Source of the DNA: Prevotellaceae bacterium UBA2448
Lineage (GTDB): Bacteria; Bacteroidota; Bacteroidia; Bacteroidales; Bacteroidaceae
Direction of reading: 5' to 3'
Assembly: GCA_002342585.1 (NCBI GenBank)
Contig: DDQG01000038.1
Location: 282 to 22,276 of the forward strand
DNA: 21,995 nucleotides
The notes under the pieces were generated by a model that made no database searches, was not told the origin of the DNA, and was given only the letters and a program-made list of their open reading frames with translations. Shown piece after piece: positions 1-8,621 of this stretch. Made by a program: the position numbers and the translations under genes. Within the stretch, counting starts at the first letter, position 1, and every line of letters starts with the position of its first letter.

Positions 1-318
1 CGCATCATCTTCATCCCTTCTGTAGATCTGAAGGACGAACTGGCTAAAACGGCAGTTCAGATTACCTGCTACGACCGCAACGGCGAACTGGTGAAGCGTG
101 TGACTACCGATGCCGGCGAAGTTGAAGACCCAGAAGGTGATGAGACTGGCGAGTCTGATGGCAAGACCGATGGTTCTAACGAAAACCAAAACGAAAACGG
201 CTCTAACCAGAACCAGGGTGGTGGTAACGAAAACGAAAACGAAAACCCAAACCCAAACCCAAACCCAGGCGGAGGTAACGGAGGTGGCGGCACCGAAGAT
301 GGCACTGACGAGAGCTAA
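1..318 (+). CDS. HU-type DNA-binding protein, C-terminal part (5' end outside window)
   Basis: The reading frame is open from base 1 to the TAA at 316-318, so the start lies upstream of the window. The visible 105 residues begin with a short basic/hydrophobic segment (RIIFIPSVDLKDEL, then ITCYDRNGELVKR), which resembles the end of the HU-HIG type DNA-binding proteins of Bacteroidales. It is followed by an acidic low-complexity tail of Glu/Asp/Gly and then Asn-rich dipeptides (NENENE, NPNPNP, GGGNGGGG). Tails of this sort are common on these HU relatives. The DNA-binding core is not in view, so DNA binding is inferred. Two things support the call: the tail composition and the smalltalk micro-gene 110 bp downstream, since HU-type gene plus smalltalk is a recurring pair in this group. 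A GTG inside the frame at 91 could be mistaken for a start, but the frame continues to the window edge. Confidence 0.6.
   Translation, partial: RIIFIPSVDLKDELAKTAVQITCYDRNGELVKRVTTDAGEVEDPEGDETGESDGKTDGSNENQNENGSNQNQGGGNENENENPNPNPNPGGGNGGGGTEDGTDES
229..264 (+). repeat. Hexanucleotide microsatellite inside the HU-tail coding region
   Basis: Three GAAAAC units (229-246) are followed by three CCAAAC units (247-264). They encode Asn-Glu and Asn-Pro dipeptides. Six-bp units keep the frame, so slippage would change tail length without breaking the gene. Confidence 0.85.
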
Positions 319-326
319 ACGATGTG

Positions 327-355
327 AAAGGTGAGCCCTTCGGGGCTCCCGCTTT
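327..355 (+). terminator. Hairpin downstream of the HU-type gene, possible weak terminator
   Basis: GAGCCC (333-338), loop TTCG, GGGCTC (343-348) is a perfect stem with a stable tetraloop. It can be extended across a small internal mismatch by AAAG (327-330) with CTTT (352-355). It lies 9 bp after the stop codon. The T-tract is short and interrupted, so it may be partial termination or 3'-end protection, leaving read-through into the smalltalk gene. Confidence 0.45.
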
Positions 356-392
356 CTCTAACGAAAGACGAATGACGAAAAACGAAAAACCT

Positions 393-420
393 GTAAACAG
401 TAAACGGTAAACAGTAAACT
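393..420 (+). repeat. 7-bp tandem repeat GTAAACN, four copies
   Basis: GTAAACA, GTAAACG, GTAAACA, GTAAACT occupy 393-420 without gaps. The tract ends 7 bp before the smalltalk ATG, so its length sets the leader spacing of that gene. It is preceded by hexamer-like CGAAAGA/CGAAAAA repeats at 362-390. Confidence 0.85.
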
Positions 421-427
421 AAACATT

Positions 428-535
428 ATGAAACGCGATATTCTTGAGACAGTGGTGAAGGTAGTAGTAGCCGCACTCACAGCATTTTTGACAGCTATCA
501 CAACTACAAGTTGTATGGGACACGGACCATTCTAG
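428..535 (+). CDS. Smalltalk micro-protein (35 aa, single membrane segment)
   Basis: ATG at 428 opens a 35-codon frame ending in TAG at 533-535. The product begins MKRDILETVVKVVVAALTAF and ends LTAITTTSCMGHGPF: a short charged start, one hydrophobic helix (about residues 8-25) and a terminal Ser-Cys-Met. This layout matches the 'smalltalk' family of Bacteroidales, roughly 30-40 residue proteins that usually sit behind an HU-type DNA-binding gene and often before an N-acetylmuramoyl-L-alanine amidase. The HU-type neighbour is present here, but no amidase follows; a strong terminator closes the unit 38 bp after the stop. The C29 motif recalls a lipobox, but whether it is lipidated is not known. 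Family function is unknown. The gene is short enough to be missed by most gene callers. Confidence 0.72.
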   Translation: MKRDILETVVKVVVAALTAFLTAITTTSCMGHGPF

Positions 536-550
536 GTGAAAGTTGAAAAT

Positions 551-571
551 TGATAATTGATAATTGATAAT
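551..571 (+). repeat. 7-bp tandem repeat TGATAAT, three copies
   Basis: Three perfect units lie immediately 5' of the terminator stem at 574, followed by a partial TG. Confidence 0.85.
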
Positions 572-573
572 TG

Positions 574-611
574 AAAAAGCTGACTGGGCAATCGCCTTGT
601 CAGCTTTTTTT
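574..611 (+). terminator. Rho-independent terminator after the smalltalk gene
   Basis: AAAAAGCTGAC (574-584) pairs perfectly with GTCAGCTTTTT (599-609) around a 14-nt loop and runs into seven T residues. The A-rich left arm means it could also act on the opposite strand. Confidence 0.85.
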
Positions 612-713
612 GTTGCAATGTTCCAATGTTCCAACACATTTTTTGAGGGGGCGATTTAAAATTGCGCACGATAATAAATAATGGTTATAGGTTATGGGTT
701 ATTGAGTTGTAAC

Positions 714-768
714 GGTTAAAGGTTAATGGTTAAAGGTTAAAGAGTTTTCGTTTTCGTTATCGTTTTCG
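714..768 (+). repeat. Adjacent 7-bp and 6-bp tandem tracts upstream of the PL11-like gene
   Basis: GGTTAAA, GGTTAAT, GGTTAAA, GGTTAAA fill 714-741. Four GTTTTC-type hexamers (one GTTATC variant) fill 744-767. The rest of the 410-bp spacer 536-945 holds looser versions of the same words (GGTTATA/GGTTATG at 682-695) and no open frame of interest. Confidence 0.8.
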
Positions 769-902
769 TACAAAGTCCTTGGAACCTGGAACTTGAAACT
801 TTGAACTTAAGTAATGGTTAGAGATTAGTGGTTTGAGTCGGTTTTGGTACGATTTCTGCATATATTGTTACATTTTTGCTGTTATAGCTTTGGTTTATTT
901 AA

Positions 903-910
903 TAACTTTG
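903..910 (+). promoter_or_regulatory. Putative -7 box of the PL11-GH2 transcription unit
   Basis: TAACTTTG followed by C matches the Bacteroidetes -7 consensus TAnnTTTG and sits 36 bp before the ATG at 946. The best upstream TTTG (875-878) is 24 bp away, longer than usual for a -33 element, so only the -7 box is claimed. Confidence 0.5.
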
Positions 911-945
911 CAGCAAAGTAATAATTAACAAACGTATCGAAGACT

Positions 946-3900
946 ATGAAAAAGCATTTTCTGACTTTACTTCTTTTGGTGCCAGCCTTGATTTCAACGC
1001 AGATGCAGGCACAACGTATTCAGCAACCACTGGGTCGTGGAGTGGTAGCTGTGGATCGTACTTATAATTCATCAACTCGTTTTGGCGACCAAGGGAAACT
1101 GATTTCATGGCGAAAACTGGCACAGGAACCGGAAGACACCCGATATAATGTATATAGCCGACCGAAAAACGGAAGTTCGTGGACTCGCATTGCTTCGAAT
1201 CTGTCGAAGACTAATTATGCTCATACAGCTTTATCTGCCAACACTGAATATGCTGTAAGTGCCGTAATCAACGGAACTGAGGGCGAGAAGAGTGCACCAT
1301 TCCTCTATACTACTCATCCTTGGCCGAATGTGTGGTTTCAGTTCGATTTCGACAATACTGTCTTGGAACGGAATAACTACCGCACTAAGTTTGCCTGGCC
1401 AATGGATCTTAATGGCGACGGAGAATTCGATGCCATCGTAGTGGACCGACTTTATGCAGGAGCTGGAGAGGTAGATCCAGACGGGGATGGCGGTACTGTT
1501 GACCTGACTACCAGTCATAAGATTCAAGGATATAAGTTGGACGGCACTCTGCTCTGGACTGTGGATATAGGTCCTAATATCAATATCTGTGGCGGACAGA
1601 ACGATATGGTCGTTGCCTACGATATAAACTGCGACGGAAAATGCGAGGTGATGATTCGCAGTTCCGACGGCACCCGTTTCTGGGACAAAGCAAACAACAC
1701 TTGGGGAAAGTATGCAAATGGCAGCAGTTCACCCGACACAGATGGCGATGGAATCGTGAATTACAGTAATGAATCGACAAAACTGCCACCATTCTATATT
1801 TCCGTAATCAACGGTGAAACCGGCGAAGAAATCGACTGTAACGAGCTGGATTACTCAACTGTGCACGATGGTTCCGACACATGGAGTCGCACGGGCAGAA
1901 GCAAGTATATGAGTTTTAATTATGCAGTACTCGAAGGGCACTTCTCTATCTGTTACCTTGACGGCATACATCCTTCGCTCGTGATGGAGTGTCTGGACAG
2001 AGATACCGGCAAGACTCACCACAATTATGTTTTCTCATGGGATTATACATGGACTGACGGAACAGCTTCGAACTGGCACCATAGTGCCACCTGGAGCCGT
2101 AACGACAAGCGTCCCTGGCCTGCTGAGTTCCACCAGTTGCGCGTAGCAGACGTAGATGGTGACGGATTTGACGAGATGGTGCAAGGCGGTTACAGTGTGA
2201 ATCCGCTGAAGGGTACTTTCCACAGTCCCGGTATCGGACATGGTGACCGATGGATTCTAAGCGACATAAATCCTGACCGTCCAGGAATGGAGTGCTTTGC
2301 CATTCAGCAGAGTGCTCTGCTCGGACAACTTATCTATGACCCAGCCAATGGCGAGAGACTCAAGGAGTGGTATCTGCCTAGTGTGTATGATGTAGGTCGT
2401 GGTGCCTGCATGGATATAGACCCGAACCACAAGGGGTATGAACTGTATAGTTTTACGGACGACTACATATATAATGGTAAGGGAGAACCCACAGGCGAGA
2501 CTCGCAGTCAGTGGGGAATAAAGACTATGTTTGAGGGTGTGTGGTGGAACGAGGATTTGCTGCGCGAAGAACTCAGTTCTCCTGGTGGCAGCAATTACGG
2601 AACCAACCTTATGGTAACCACAGTACGCGGAAAAAGCAGACTGATTGAGTTTTCGCAAGAGTCTTTCTGGGGAGCCCATGCAGCAACAGGTACTCGTCCT
2701 GCGTTTATGGGAGACATTATAGGCGACTGGCGCGAGGAGGTTATACTTGCTGTGCAGAACGACGGTTCCAGCACAGGACTGGTAGGTTACACTACTGCCA
2801 TTCCAACCAATTATAGCATTTATTGTCTGCAGCAAGACCCTCATTACCGACTGGACTGCACAACACGCGGATATTATCAGCATCCGAACACGAGTTTCTA
2901 TCTCGGTGTAGGTATGCCTATGCCTCCGCTTCCTCCTGTGATGCAGGCAGACCTTCGTTATAAGTCGGGCAACTGGGCACAGGGAGTATCGTCGTTTACC
3001 ACTTATGACCAGAAGCAAGCACAGGCATTTGCTGACGGCAAGAGTGTTATTTTCGATGTAAGCGGAAATAACAGCAACGACATCACTATCAGTTCGGAAG
3101 TGCGTCCGTCAGCTACTTACTTCATCAATCCACTGCAGCACGACTATACTCTAAACGGAAATATTGCAGGAGGAAAGATTTTCAAGTCGTTATTAGGCAC
3201 AACTACTATAAACGGCAACATAACATCGACCGATTCACTTATCATCAGCGAAGGAACACTCGTAGTAAACGGCACTATCACTGCCCCACTCGCTCTGAGA
3301 GCAAAGGGAACTCTGGCAGGAAATACAACACTCAACGGCACAGCGGCTTTTGAAGGAGGACTCAACTATGAAGGTTGTCGTCTGTCGCCAGGAACTAAGG
3401 CAGAGCCATTCGGCACTTTCACTTTCAACGGCAACCTGACACTTACAGGCGATGTTTTCGTGGAAATCAATCTGAAAACAACAGATGGTGTAAACAACGA
3501 TAAAATCAAGGTAAATGGCGACCTCACACTGAAAAAGACCAATACCATATCGTTTGTCCTGTCAGAAAGTGTGCCTGCAGAGGGTACATACACACTGATG
3601 GAATGTACAAGAACGCTCACTGCTGATCCTGCCAAGATTCTTGTTCGCGGTTTGGTCGGTCTGAACTACGCAATAGAAACAGAGGACGGAAAACTCCAAC
3701 TGGTAGTTCGTGGCACTCGTGAACCTGCAGAGGGTGTAACCTGGACAGGAGCTGAAAGCAATGTTTGGGACTACCAAACAGCTAACTTCACACTGAATGG
3801 TGAACCGACAACTTTCGTCGCAGGGGATAAGGTTGTCTTCCCTGACGGAGCAGTACAGAAAAGCATCATCATTTCAGACCTTATGGTTACCAACGGAGTG

Positions 3901-5547
3901 GAATTCACGAACGATAAAGATACATACACTTTCAGTGGCGAAGGCGGTTTCAGCGGTGAAGGCGACTTGCTCATAAGCGGCAAGGGCACAATCAACCTGC
4001 GGACTGCAAAAAGCAATTACACCGGCAAGACCATCATCAATGCAGGAACTGTCACTGTGACCAATCTGGAGAATAGCGGTACTCCATGTTGTCTTGGTGC
4101 AGGAACAGTTGTAAGCATCGGCAAAGGTACGCTGACAGTAAACCACACGAATGCTGCTACAAACCGTTCTTTCAATCTGACAGATACTGCTACAATCAAC
4201 ATTCCTACAGGAACACTCACACTGCAATCCGCAGTAAAGGGCACTAACGGAACTCTGCTGAAGAAAGGCAGCGGACAACTTAACCTGAACTACGGAGGAG
4301 CAAACAGCTATAAGGAGACCATTCTGGCAGCAGGTACAATATCGCAGGGAGCATGGAACGCTACAATCGGCAAGGCAGGTTCTCCGATCCATGTAACAGG
4401 AAATAGCACACTGCGAATCTTCAATGTGAACTCCACATCGACTGTGCCAAACATCACGAATGCCATAACCATAGACAAAGGAAAGACTCTCACCGTCAGT
4501 GGAGGTCAGCGTTGTAAGATGGGCGGTTCGCTTCTGGGCGAAGGTACTTTGGCAATCAGTTTCCCGTACGTAAGAGGCGATTTCTATTCAAATCTTTCAA
4601 ACTTCTCAGGTACGCTGAACATCACTTCGGGTGAATTCCATATTACGTCAGCCCTCCAACTCTCAAAGGGTTCTCTGACACTGGGAGCAGGTGTTTATAC
4701 TGCCGGATATAACAGTCAGAGTTCGACCCAGACTAACATGACTCACAAGATTGGAGCTCTGACAGCATCGGCAACAGACTGCACACTTGCCACCGGCACT
4801 TGGAATGTGGGATATCTGAATACTAACACTACCTATGCCGGACTATTCAACAGTGCTGCCACAATAAACAAGTACGGCACTGGAATACTCACATTAACAG
4901 GTTCTTCGGAAGGCGGAATCAATATTTATGAAGGAGAAATAGAAGCTAAGAATACTTCCAAACCAATTACAAATGGTACAATAACAATCCAGAACGGAGG
5001 ACTGCTTGGCGGTAGCGGTCAAGTAAAGAGCGTCGTTGTACGTTCAGGAGGCACAATGGCTGCTGGCAAGACCACTTCGACAACTGTGAGCAACATCACT
5101 GTAACAGGTAACCTGACAATGAACGAAGGCAGCTATTTACGAGTACGCACACGTTCTACAGTTAGCAAAACCAATAGCGATGTGTTCAAGGTGACGGGTA
5201 ATGTCACACTCACTTCACCTATCATCCTAATGTCTCAGTTGAACGACAATTATAATTATCTGCCTGACACAGACATCAAATTTATCGATTGTTCAGGCAA
5301 TATAACCATAAACGGCGATGTGACTATCCAGCCAGCTATTCCAATGGCAGGTTATAAATGGGACACAACCGATATATCCAGTGGTATTATCAGAGTAGTG
5401 ACAGACCCAACAGCCATCAATCAAATAAATGCCGATGAACTCACAACTGATGACGTTTTATTCGATATTAGCGGGCATCGTCTTAGCAGTATCACAAAGA
5501 GTGGCATTTATATTGTAAATGGAACAAAAACTTTCGTAAATAAATAA
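946..5547 (+). CDS. PL11-like rhamnogalacturonan lyase with autotransporter-type beta-strand repeats, secreted
   Basis: This 1533-aa protein probably cleaves the rhamnogalacturonan-I backbone of pectin outside the cytoplasm. Residues 1-22 form a signal peptide (MKKHFLTLLLLVPALIS, then MQA before Q). A small beta-sandwich follows, then from about 125 to 665 the beta-propeller lyase domain. The evidence for that domain is repeated Ca-binding-like loops (DLNGDGEFDAIVVDR near 155, YDINCDGKCEVMIRSSDGT near 225, DVDGDGFDEM near 400), GDWREEVIL near 591 and YRLDCTTRGYYQHPNTSFYLG ending near 655. From about 740 to 1420 the chain is Asn/Thr/Gly-rich beta-helix, with passenger-type repeats (GTGILTLTG, LKKGSGQLNLN, INAGTVTV). 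The last ~30 residues (DISGHRL, then SGIYIVNGTKTF) look like a type IX secretion-style or cell-surface C-terminal tail. PL11 enzymes are usually near 600-700 aa, so more than half of this protein is an added repeat stalk. The GH2 gene starts 17 bp downstream, so they are probably one operon. Confidence 0.85.
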   Translation: MKKHFLTLLLLVPALISTQMQAQRIQQPLGRGVVAVDRTYNSSTRFGDQGKLISWRKLAQEPEDTRYNVYSRPKNGSSWTRIASNLSKTNYAHTALSANTEYAVSAVINGTEGEKSAPFLYTTHPWPNVWFQFDFDNTVLERNNYRTKFAWPMDLNGDGEFDAIVVDRLYAGAGEVDPDGDGGTVDLTTSHKIQGYKLDGTLLWTVDIGPNINICGGQNDMVVAYDINCDGKCEVMIRSSDGTRFWDKANNTWGKYANGSSSPDTDGDGIVNYSNESTKLPPFYISVINGETGEEIDCNELDYSTVHDGSDTWSRTGRSKYMSFNYAVLEGHFSICYLDGIHPSLVMECLDRDTGKTHHNYVFSWDYTWTDGTASNWHHSATWSRNDKRPWPAEFHQLRVADVDGDGFDEMVQGGYSVNPLKGTFHSPGIGHGDRWILSDINPDRPGMECFAIQQSALLGQLIYDPANGERLKEWYLPSVYDVGRGACMDIDPNHKGYELYSFTDDYIYNGKGEPTGETRSQWGIKTMFEGVWWNEDLLREELSSPGGSNYGTNLMVTTVRGKSRLIEFSQESFWGAHAATGTRPAFMGDIIGDWREEVILAVQNDGSSTGLVGYTTAIPTNYSIYCLQQDPHYRLDCTTRGYYQHPNTSFYLGVGMPMPPLPPVMQADLRYKSGNWAQGVSSFTTYDQKQAQAFADGKSVIFDVSGNNSNDITISSEVRPSATYFINPLQHDYTLNGNIAGGKIFKSLLGTTTINGNITSTDSLIISEGTLVVNGTITAPLALRAKGTLAGNTTLNGTAAFEGGLNYEGCRLSPGTKAEPFGTFTFNGNLTLTGDVFVEINLKTTDGVNNDKIKVNGDLTLKKTNTISFVLSESVPAEGTYTLMECTRTLTADPAKILVRGLVGLNYAIETEDGKLQLVVRGTREPAEGVTWTGAESNVWDYQTANFTLNGEPTTFVAGDKVVFPDGAVQKSIIISDLMVTNGVEFTNDKDTYTFSGEGGFSGEGDLLISGKGTINLRTAKSNYTGKTIINAGTVTVTNLENSGTPCCLGAGTVVSIGKGTLTVNHTNAATNRSFNLTDTATINIPTGTLTLQSAVKGTNGTLLKKGSGQLNLNYGGANSYKETILAAGTISQGAWNATIGKAGSPIHVTGNSTLRIFNVNSTSTVPNITNAITIDKGKTLTVSGGQRCKMGGSLLGEGTLAISFPYVRGDFYSNLSNFSGTLNITSGEFHITSALQLSKGSLTLGAGVYTAGYNSQSSTQTNMTHKIGALTASATDCTLATGTWNVGYLNTNTTYAGLFNSAATINKYGTGILTLTGSSEGGINIYEGEIEAKNTSKPITNGTITIQNGGLLGGSGQVKSVVVRSGGTMAAGKTTSTTVSNITVTGNLTMNEGSYLRVRTRSTVSKTNSDVFKVTGNVTLTSPIILMSQLNDNYNYLPDTDIKFIDCSGNITINGDVTIQPAIPMAGYKWDTTDISSGIIRVVTDPTAINQINADELTTDDVLFDISGHRLSSITKSGIYIVNGTKTFVNK

Positions 5548-5564
5548 CTTATCACTATAAAGAC

Positions 5565-8500
5565 ATGAAACAAAAGATTATTCTCTCCCTGTGTGCTGTT
5601 TTTACGTTCTGTAGCCCGACAGTCATAGCTCAGCGTCAGAAACTCAATTTCAACGGTGACTGGCAAATCCACTACCCTGCTGAGGCGCTGGAGAATGCCG
5701 GCAAGATTCGCTCTGTCACCCTGCCTCGTGCATGGAACGAAGATTGGGCTTATCGGGTGAATAATGCTGATATACCTGACGACACCTGCAGATATACAAA
5801 GGTGTTTACAGCTCCGATGGAATGGTCAGGAAAACACGTCTTCATAGAGTTTGAAGGTGCCCGCCAAAGTGCTGAGGTATGGCTGAACGGCAAGCGTCTG
5901 GGTATTCACCAGAACGGTGTGATGGCTTTCGGTTTCGACCTGACTCCATACCTCAAAATCGGTAAGGAAAACCGATTGGAGGTGCTTACAGATAATGACT
6001 GGGCATATAAGGAGAAGAATGCCGACGGCAGTCCGTTGCTCGTAGAGAAAGGTGCTACGGAGAGCAAGGACGGCAATAACCTGCCAAACAACAAACTGGC
6101 ACCTACAAGTTTTCAGTGGAACAATAAGAATTTCAATATGAATATGGGTGGTCTGCCAAAGAACGTGAACCTGCACGTCACTGATGCTGTGTATCAGACT
6201 CTCCCACTCTATTCAAACCTCGGAACCATTGGTACTTATATTTATGGTAGCAAATACGACATAAAGGGAAAGAAGGTGACTGCCAATGCGGAGGCACAGG
6301 TAGTCAATTCGACTAAGAGTGCCCAAAAGGTAAGTCTGGAAGTCGAAGTCATCGATAGTGACGGCAAGAAAATCGCCCAATTCAGCGGCAAGTCGAAGTT
6401 GATTGCAGCCGGCGACACAACCATACTCTCTGCCTCGAAACGTCTCTCAGGCATTCATTTCTGGTCATGGGGCTATGGATACCTATATACTGTAAAGACA
6501 AGTCTCGTGGTAGGTGGTAAGAAGGGCGACACAGTGACTACCCATACAGGATTCCGCAAGACGGAGTTTGGCAATGGCCTTATCTGGTTGAACGACAGAT
6601 GCATCATGATGCACGGATATGCTCAGCGCACTTCGAACGAATGGCCGGGCATAGGTATCGACATACCTGCCTGGTTGGCAGACTACAGCAACGACCTCAT
6701 GGTTCGTTCCGGAGGAAACCTGGTGCGCTGGATGCATGTAACCCCTTCGAAACTCGACATAGAGAGTTGTGACCGTGTGGGACTTATCCAAGCTATGCCT
6801 GCAGGCGATGCTGAGAAGGACGTAACAGGTCGCCACTGGAGTCAGCGCACAGAACTGATGCGCGATGCAATCATCTATAACCGCAACAATCCTTCTATCC
6901 TCTTCTATGAGGGAGGAAACGAGAGTATTTCACGTGAACACATGAAGGAACTCATCGCTATCAGAAACGAATATGACCCTCACGGAGGACGTGCTATCGG
7001 TTCACGCGAGATGCTCGACATTAACGAAGCTGAATACGGAGGTGAGATGCTCTACATAAACAAATCGGGCAAGCACCCTATGTGGGCAATGGAATACTGT
7101 AGAGATGAGGGTTACAGAATGTACTGGGACGACTATTCTTATCCTTACCACAAACAAGGAGCTGGTCCATATTATCGCAATGCTCCGGCAGACATCTACA
7201 ACCAGAACCAAGACCAACTGACAATAGAACAGATTCGCCGATGGAATGACTATTATGTAGTGCGTCCGGGTATGGGAAAGCGAGTCAGTTCGGGTGGTGT
7301 GAAAATCATCTTCTCCGACACAAATACTCACGGGCGCAGTGAGATGAATTTCCGCACGAGCGGTGTGGTTGATGCTATGCGAATAGAGAAAGATGCATTC
7401 TATGCCAATCAGGTGATGTGGAACTCATGGGTGGATGTGCAACACAAAGGCAGTCATATCATCGGTCACTGGAACTACCCTTCAGGAGTAGTAAAAGATG
7501 TGTATGTAGTTTCTACATCGCCAATAGTAGAACTCTTCGTCAACGGAAAGTCGGTGGGCAAGAGTACAGAACCACAATACACTTTCCTGCACACCTTTAA
7601 GAAGGTGCATTACCAGCCAGGAGAGGTGAAGGCAATCAGTTATGCTGCTGACGGAAAGACTGTAGAGTCAGAAGCAAGTCATAAGACAGCTGGACGAGCA
7701 GATCATCTGCAACTGACCCTGATGCAGAATCCTGACGGAGGCATGAGAGCTGACGGCAGCGACGTGGCACTCATACAGGTAGAAGTGGTAGATAAGGACG
7801 GACAGCGCTGTCCGGTTGACAACCGCTTCATACATTGGTCTCTTGAAGGTCAGGGTGAATGGCGCGGAGGCATAGGAAAGAGTCCTGACGGCGACAATTA
7901 CATCCTTGCCACTACCCTTCCTGTAGAAGCCGGAGTGAGTCGAGTATTGGTTCGTTCTACTACCACTCCAGGCAAGATTCGTCTCACAGCCAATGCTGCA
8001 GGTCTGCCTTCTGCAAACATAGAATGGACAACCACAGCAGACAAGGAACAAATCAGTGCCGGCATGTCGCGCTATCTGGCATCAGACCACCTGCAAGGCA
8101 GTCTGCTGAGAGGAGAAACCCCTGCTACTGCTTCATATACCGACAAACTGCGTACTATAGCCATTTCATCGGCTACAGCAGGAGCAAACGAGAACGAGGC
8201 AAAGCAGTCGTGGGACGATAACGAACTGTCTGAGTGGAGGAACGACGGAAAACTGTCAACCGCTTGGATTACTTACCAACTTGCAGAGGCTGCAACCATC
8301 GATGAAATCAGCATAAAACTCACAGGATGGCGTCAACGCTCCTACCCCATAGAGGTGCTTGCAGACAACCAAATTGTATGGAAAGGAAATACAGACAAGT
8401 CACTGGGATATATCAGTCTGTTCATCGACAAACCAGTGAAGGCAAAGACATATACAATACGTCAGACAGGCAGTGCTACGGATAAAGATGCCTTCGGACA

Positions 8501-8621
8501 GGTAACAGAACTGGCGGGCGGTCCGGCAACGGAACTGGATCTTTACAAAACTCCAGGTAGCGAGAAGGTGAAGGGCGAACTACGTATCGTTGAAATTGAC
8601 TTCCTACAAAAGATAAAATAA
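5565..8621 (+). CDS. Secreted glycoside hydrolase family 2 enzyme (beta-galactosidase-like)
   Basis: A 1018-aa retaining glycosidase of clan GH-A. Residues 1-22 form a signal peptide (IILSLCAVFTF, VIA before Q). The GH2 sugar-binding jelly roll spans about 25-205 (FEGARQSAEVWLNGKRLGIHQNGVMAF), an immunoglobulin-like domain about 215-330, and the TIM barrel about 330-640. E453 in ILFYEGGNES is the expected acid/base. E510 in WAMEYCRDEG is the best nucleophile candidate. After the barrel come a DUF4982-like segment with VELFVNGKSVGK (about 652-665), a further Ig-like domain (about 711-830) and a discoidin-like C-terminal domain (about 865-1018, WITYQLAEAATIDEISIKLTGW). The neighbouring lyase makes RG-I side chains or lyase products the likely substrate; beta-galactosidase is the commonest activity, but other GH2 specificities cannot be excluded. 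The stop TAA shares its last A with the next ATG. Confidence 0.85.
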   Translation: MKQKIILSLCAVFTFCSPTVIAQRQKLNFNGDWQIHYPAEALENAGKIRSVTLPRAWNEDWAYRVNNADIPDDTCRYTKVFTAPMEWSGKHVFIEFEGARQSAEVWLNGKRLGIHQNGVMAFGFDLTPYLKIGKENRLEVLTDNDWAYKEKNADGSPLLVEKGATESKDGNNLPNNKLAPTSFQWNNKNFNMNMGGLPKNVNLHVTDAVYQTLPLYSNLGTIGTYIYGSKYDIKGKKVTANAEAQVVNSTKSAQKVSLEVEVIDSDGKKIAQFSGKSKLIAAGDTTILSASKRLSGIHFWSWGYGYLYTVKTSLVVGGKKGDTVTTHTGFRKTEFGNGLIWLNDRCIMMHGYAQRTSNEWPGIGIDIPAWLADYSNDLMVRSGGNLVRWMHVTPSKLDIESCDRVGLIQAMPAGDAEKDVTGRHWSQRTELMRDAIIYNRNNPSILFYEGGNESISREHMKELIAIRNEYDPHGGRAIGSREMLDINEAEYGGEMLYINKSGKHPMWAMEYCRDEGYRMYWDDYSYPYHKQGAGPYYRNAPADIYNQNQDQLTIEQIRRWNDYYVVRPGMGKRVSSGGVKIIFSDTNTHGRSEMNFRTSGVVDAMRIEKDAFYANQVMWNSWVDVQHKGSHIIGHWNYPSGVVKDVYVVSTSPIVELFVNGKSVGKSTEPQYTFLHTFKKVHYQPGEVKAISYAADGKTVESEASHKTAGRADHLQLTLMQNPDGGMRADGSDVALIQVEVVDKDGQRCPVDNRFIHWSLEGQGEWRGGIGKSPDGDNYILATTLPVEAGVSRVLVRSTTTPGKIRLTANAAGLPSANIEWTTTADKEQISAGMSRYLASDHLQGSLLRGETPATASYTDKLRTIAISSATAGANENEAKQSWDDNELSEWRNDGKLSTAWITYQLAEAATIDEISIKLTGWRQRSYPIEVLADNQIVWKGNTDKSLGYISLFIDKPVKAKTYTIRQTGSATDKDAFGQVTELAGGPATELDLYKTPGSEKVKGELRIVEIDFLQKIK

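Noticed and set aside
2257..3018. Minus-strand 253-aa open frame
   Set aside because: Antisense to the well-supported PL11-like lyase; composition (Cys/Tyr/His-rich) is not protein-like.
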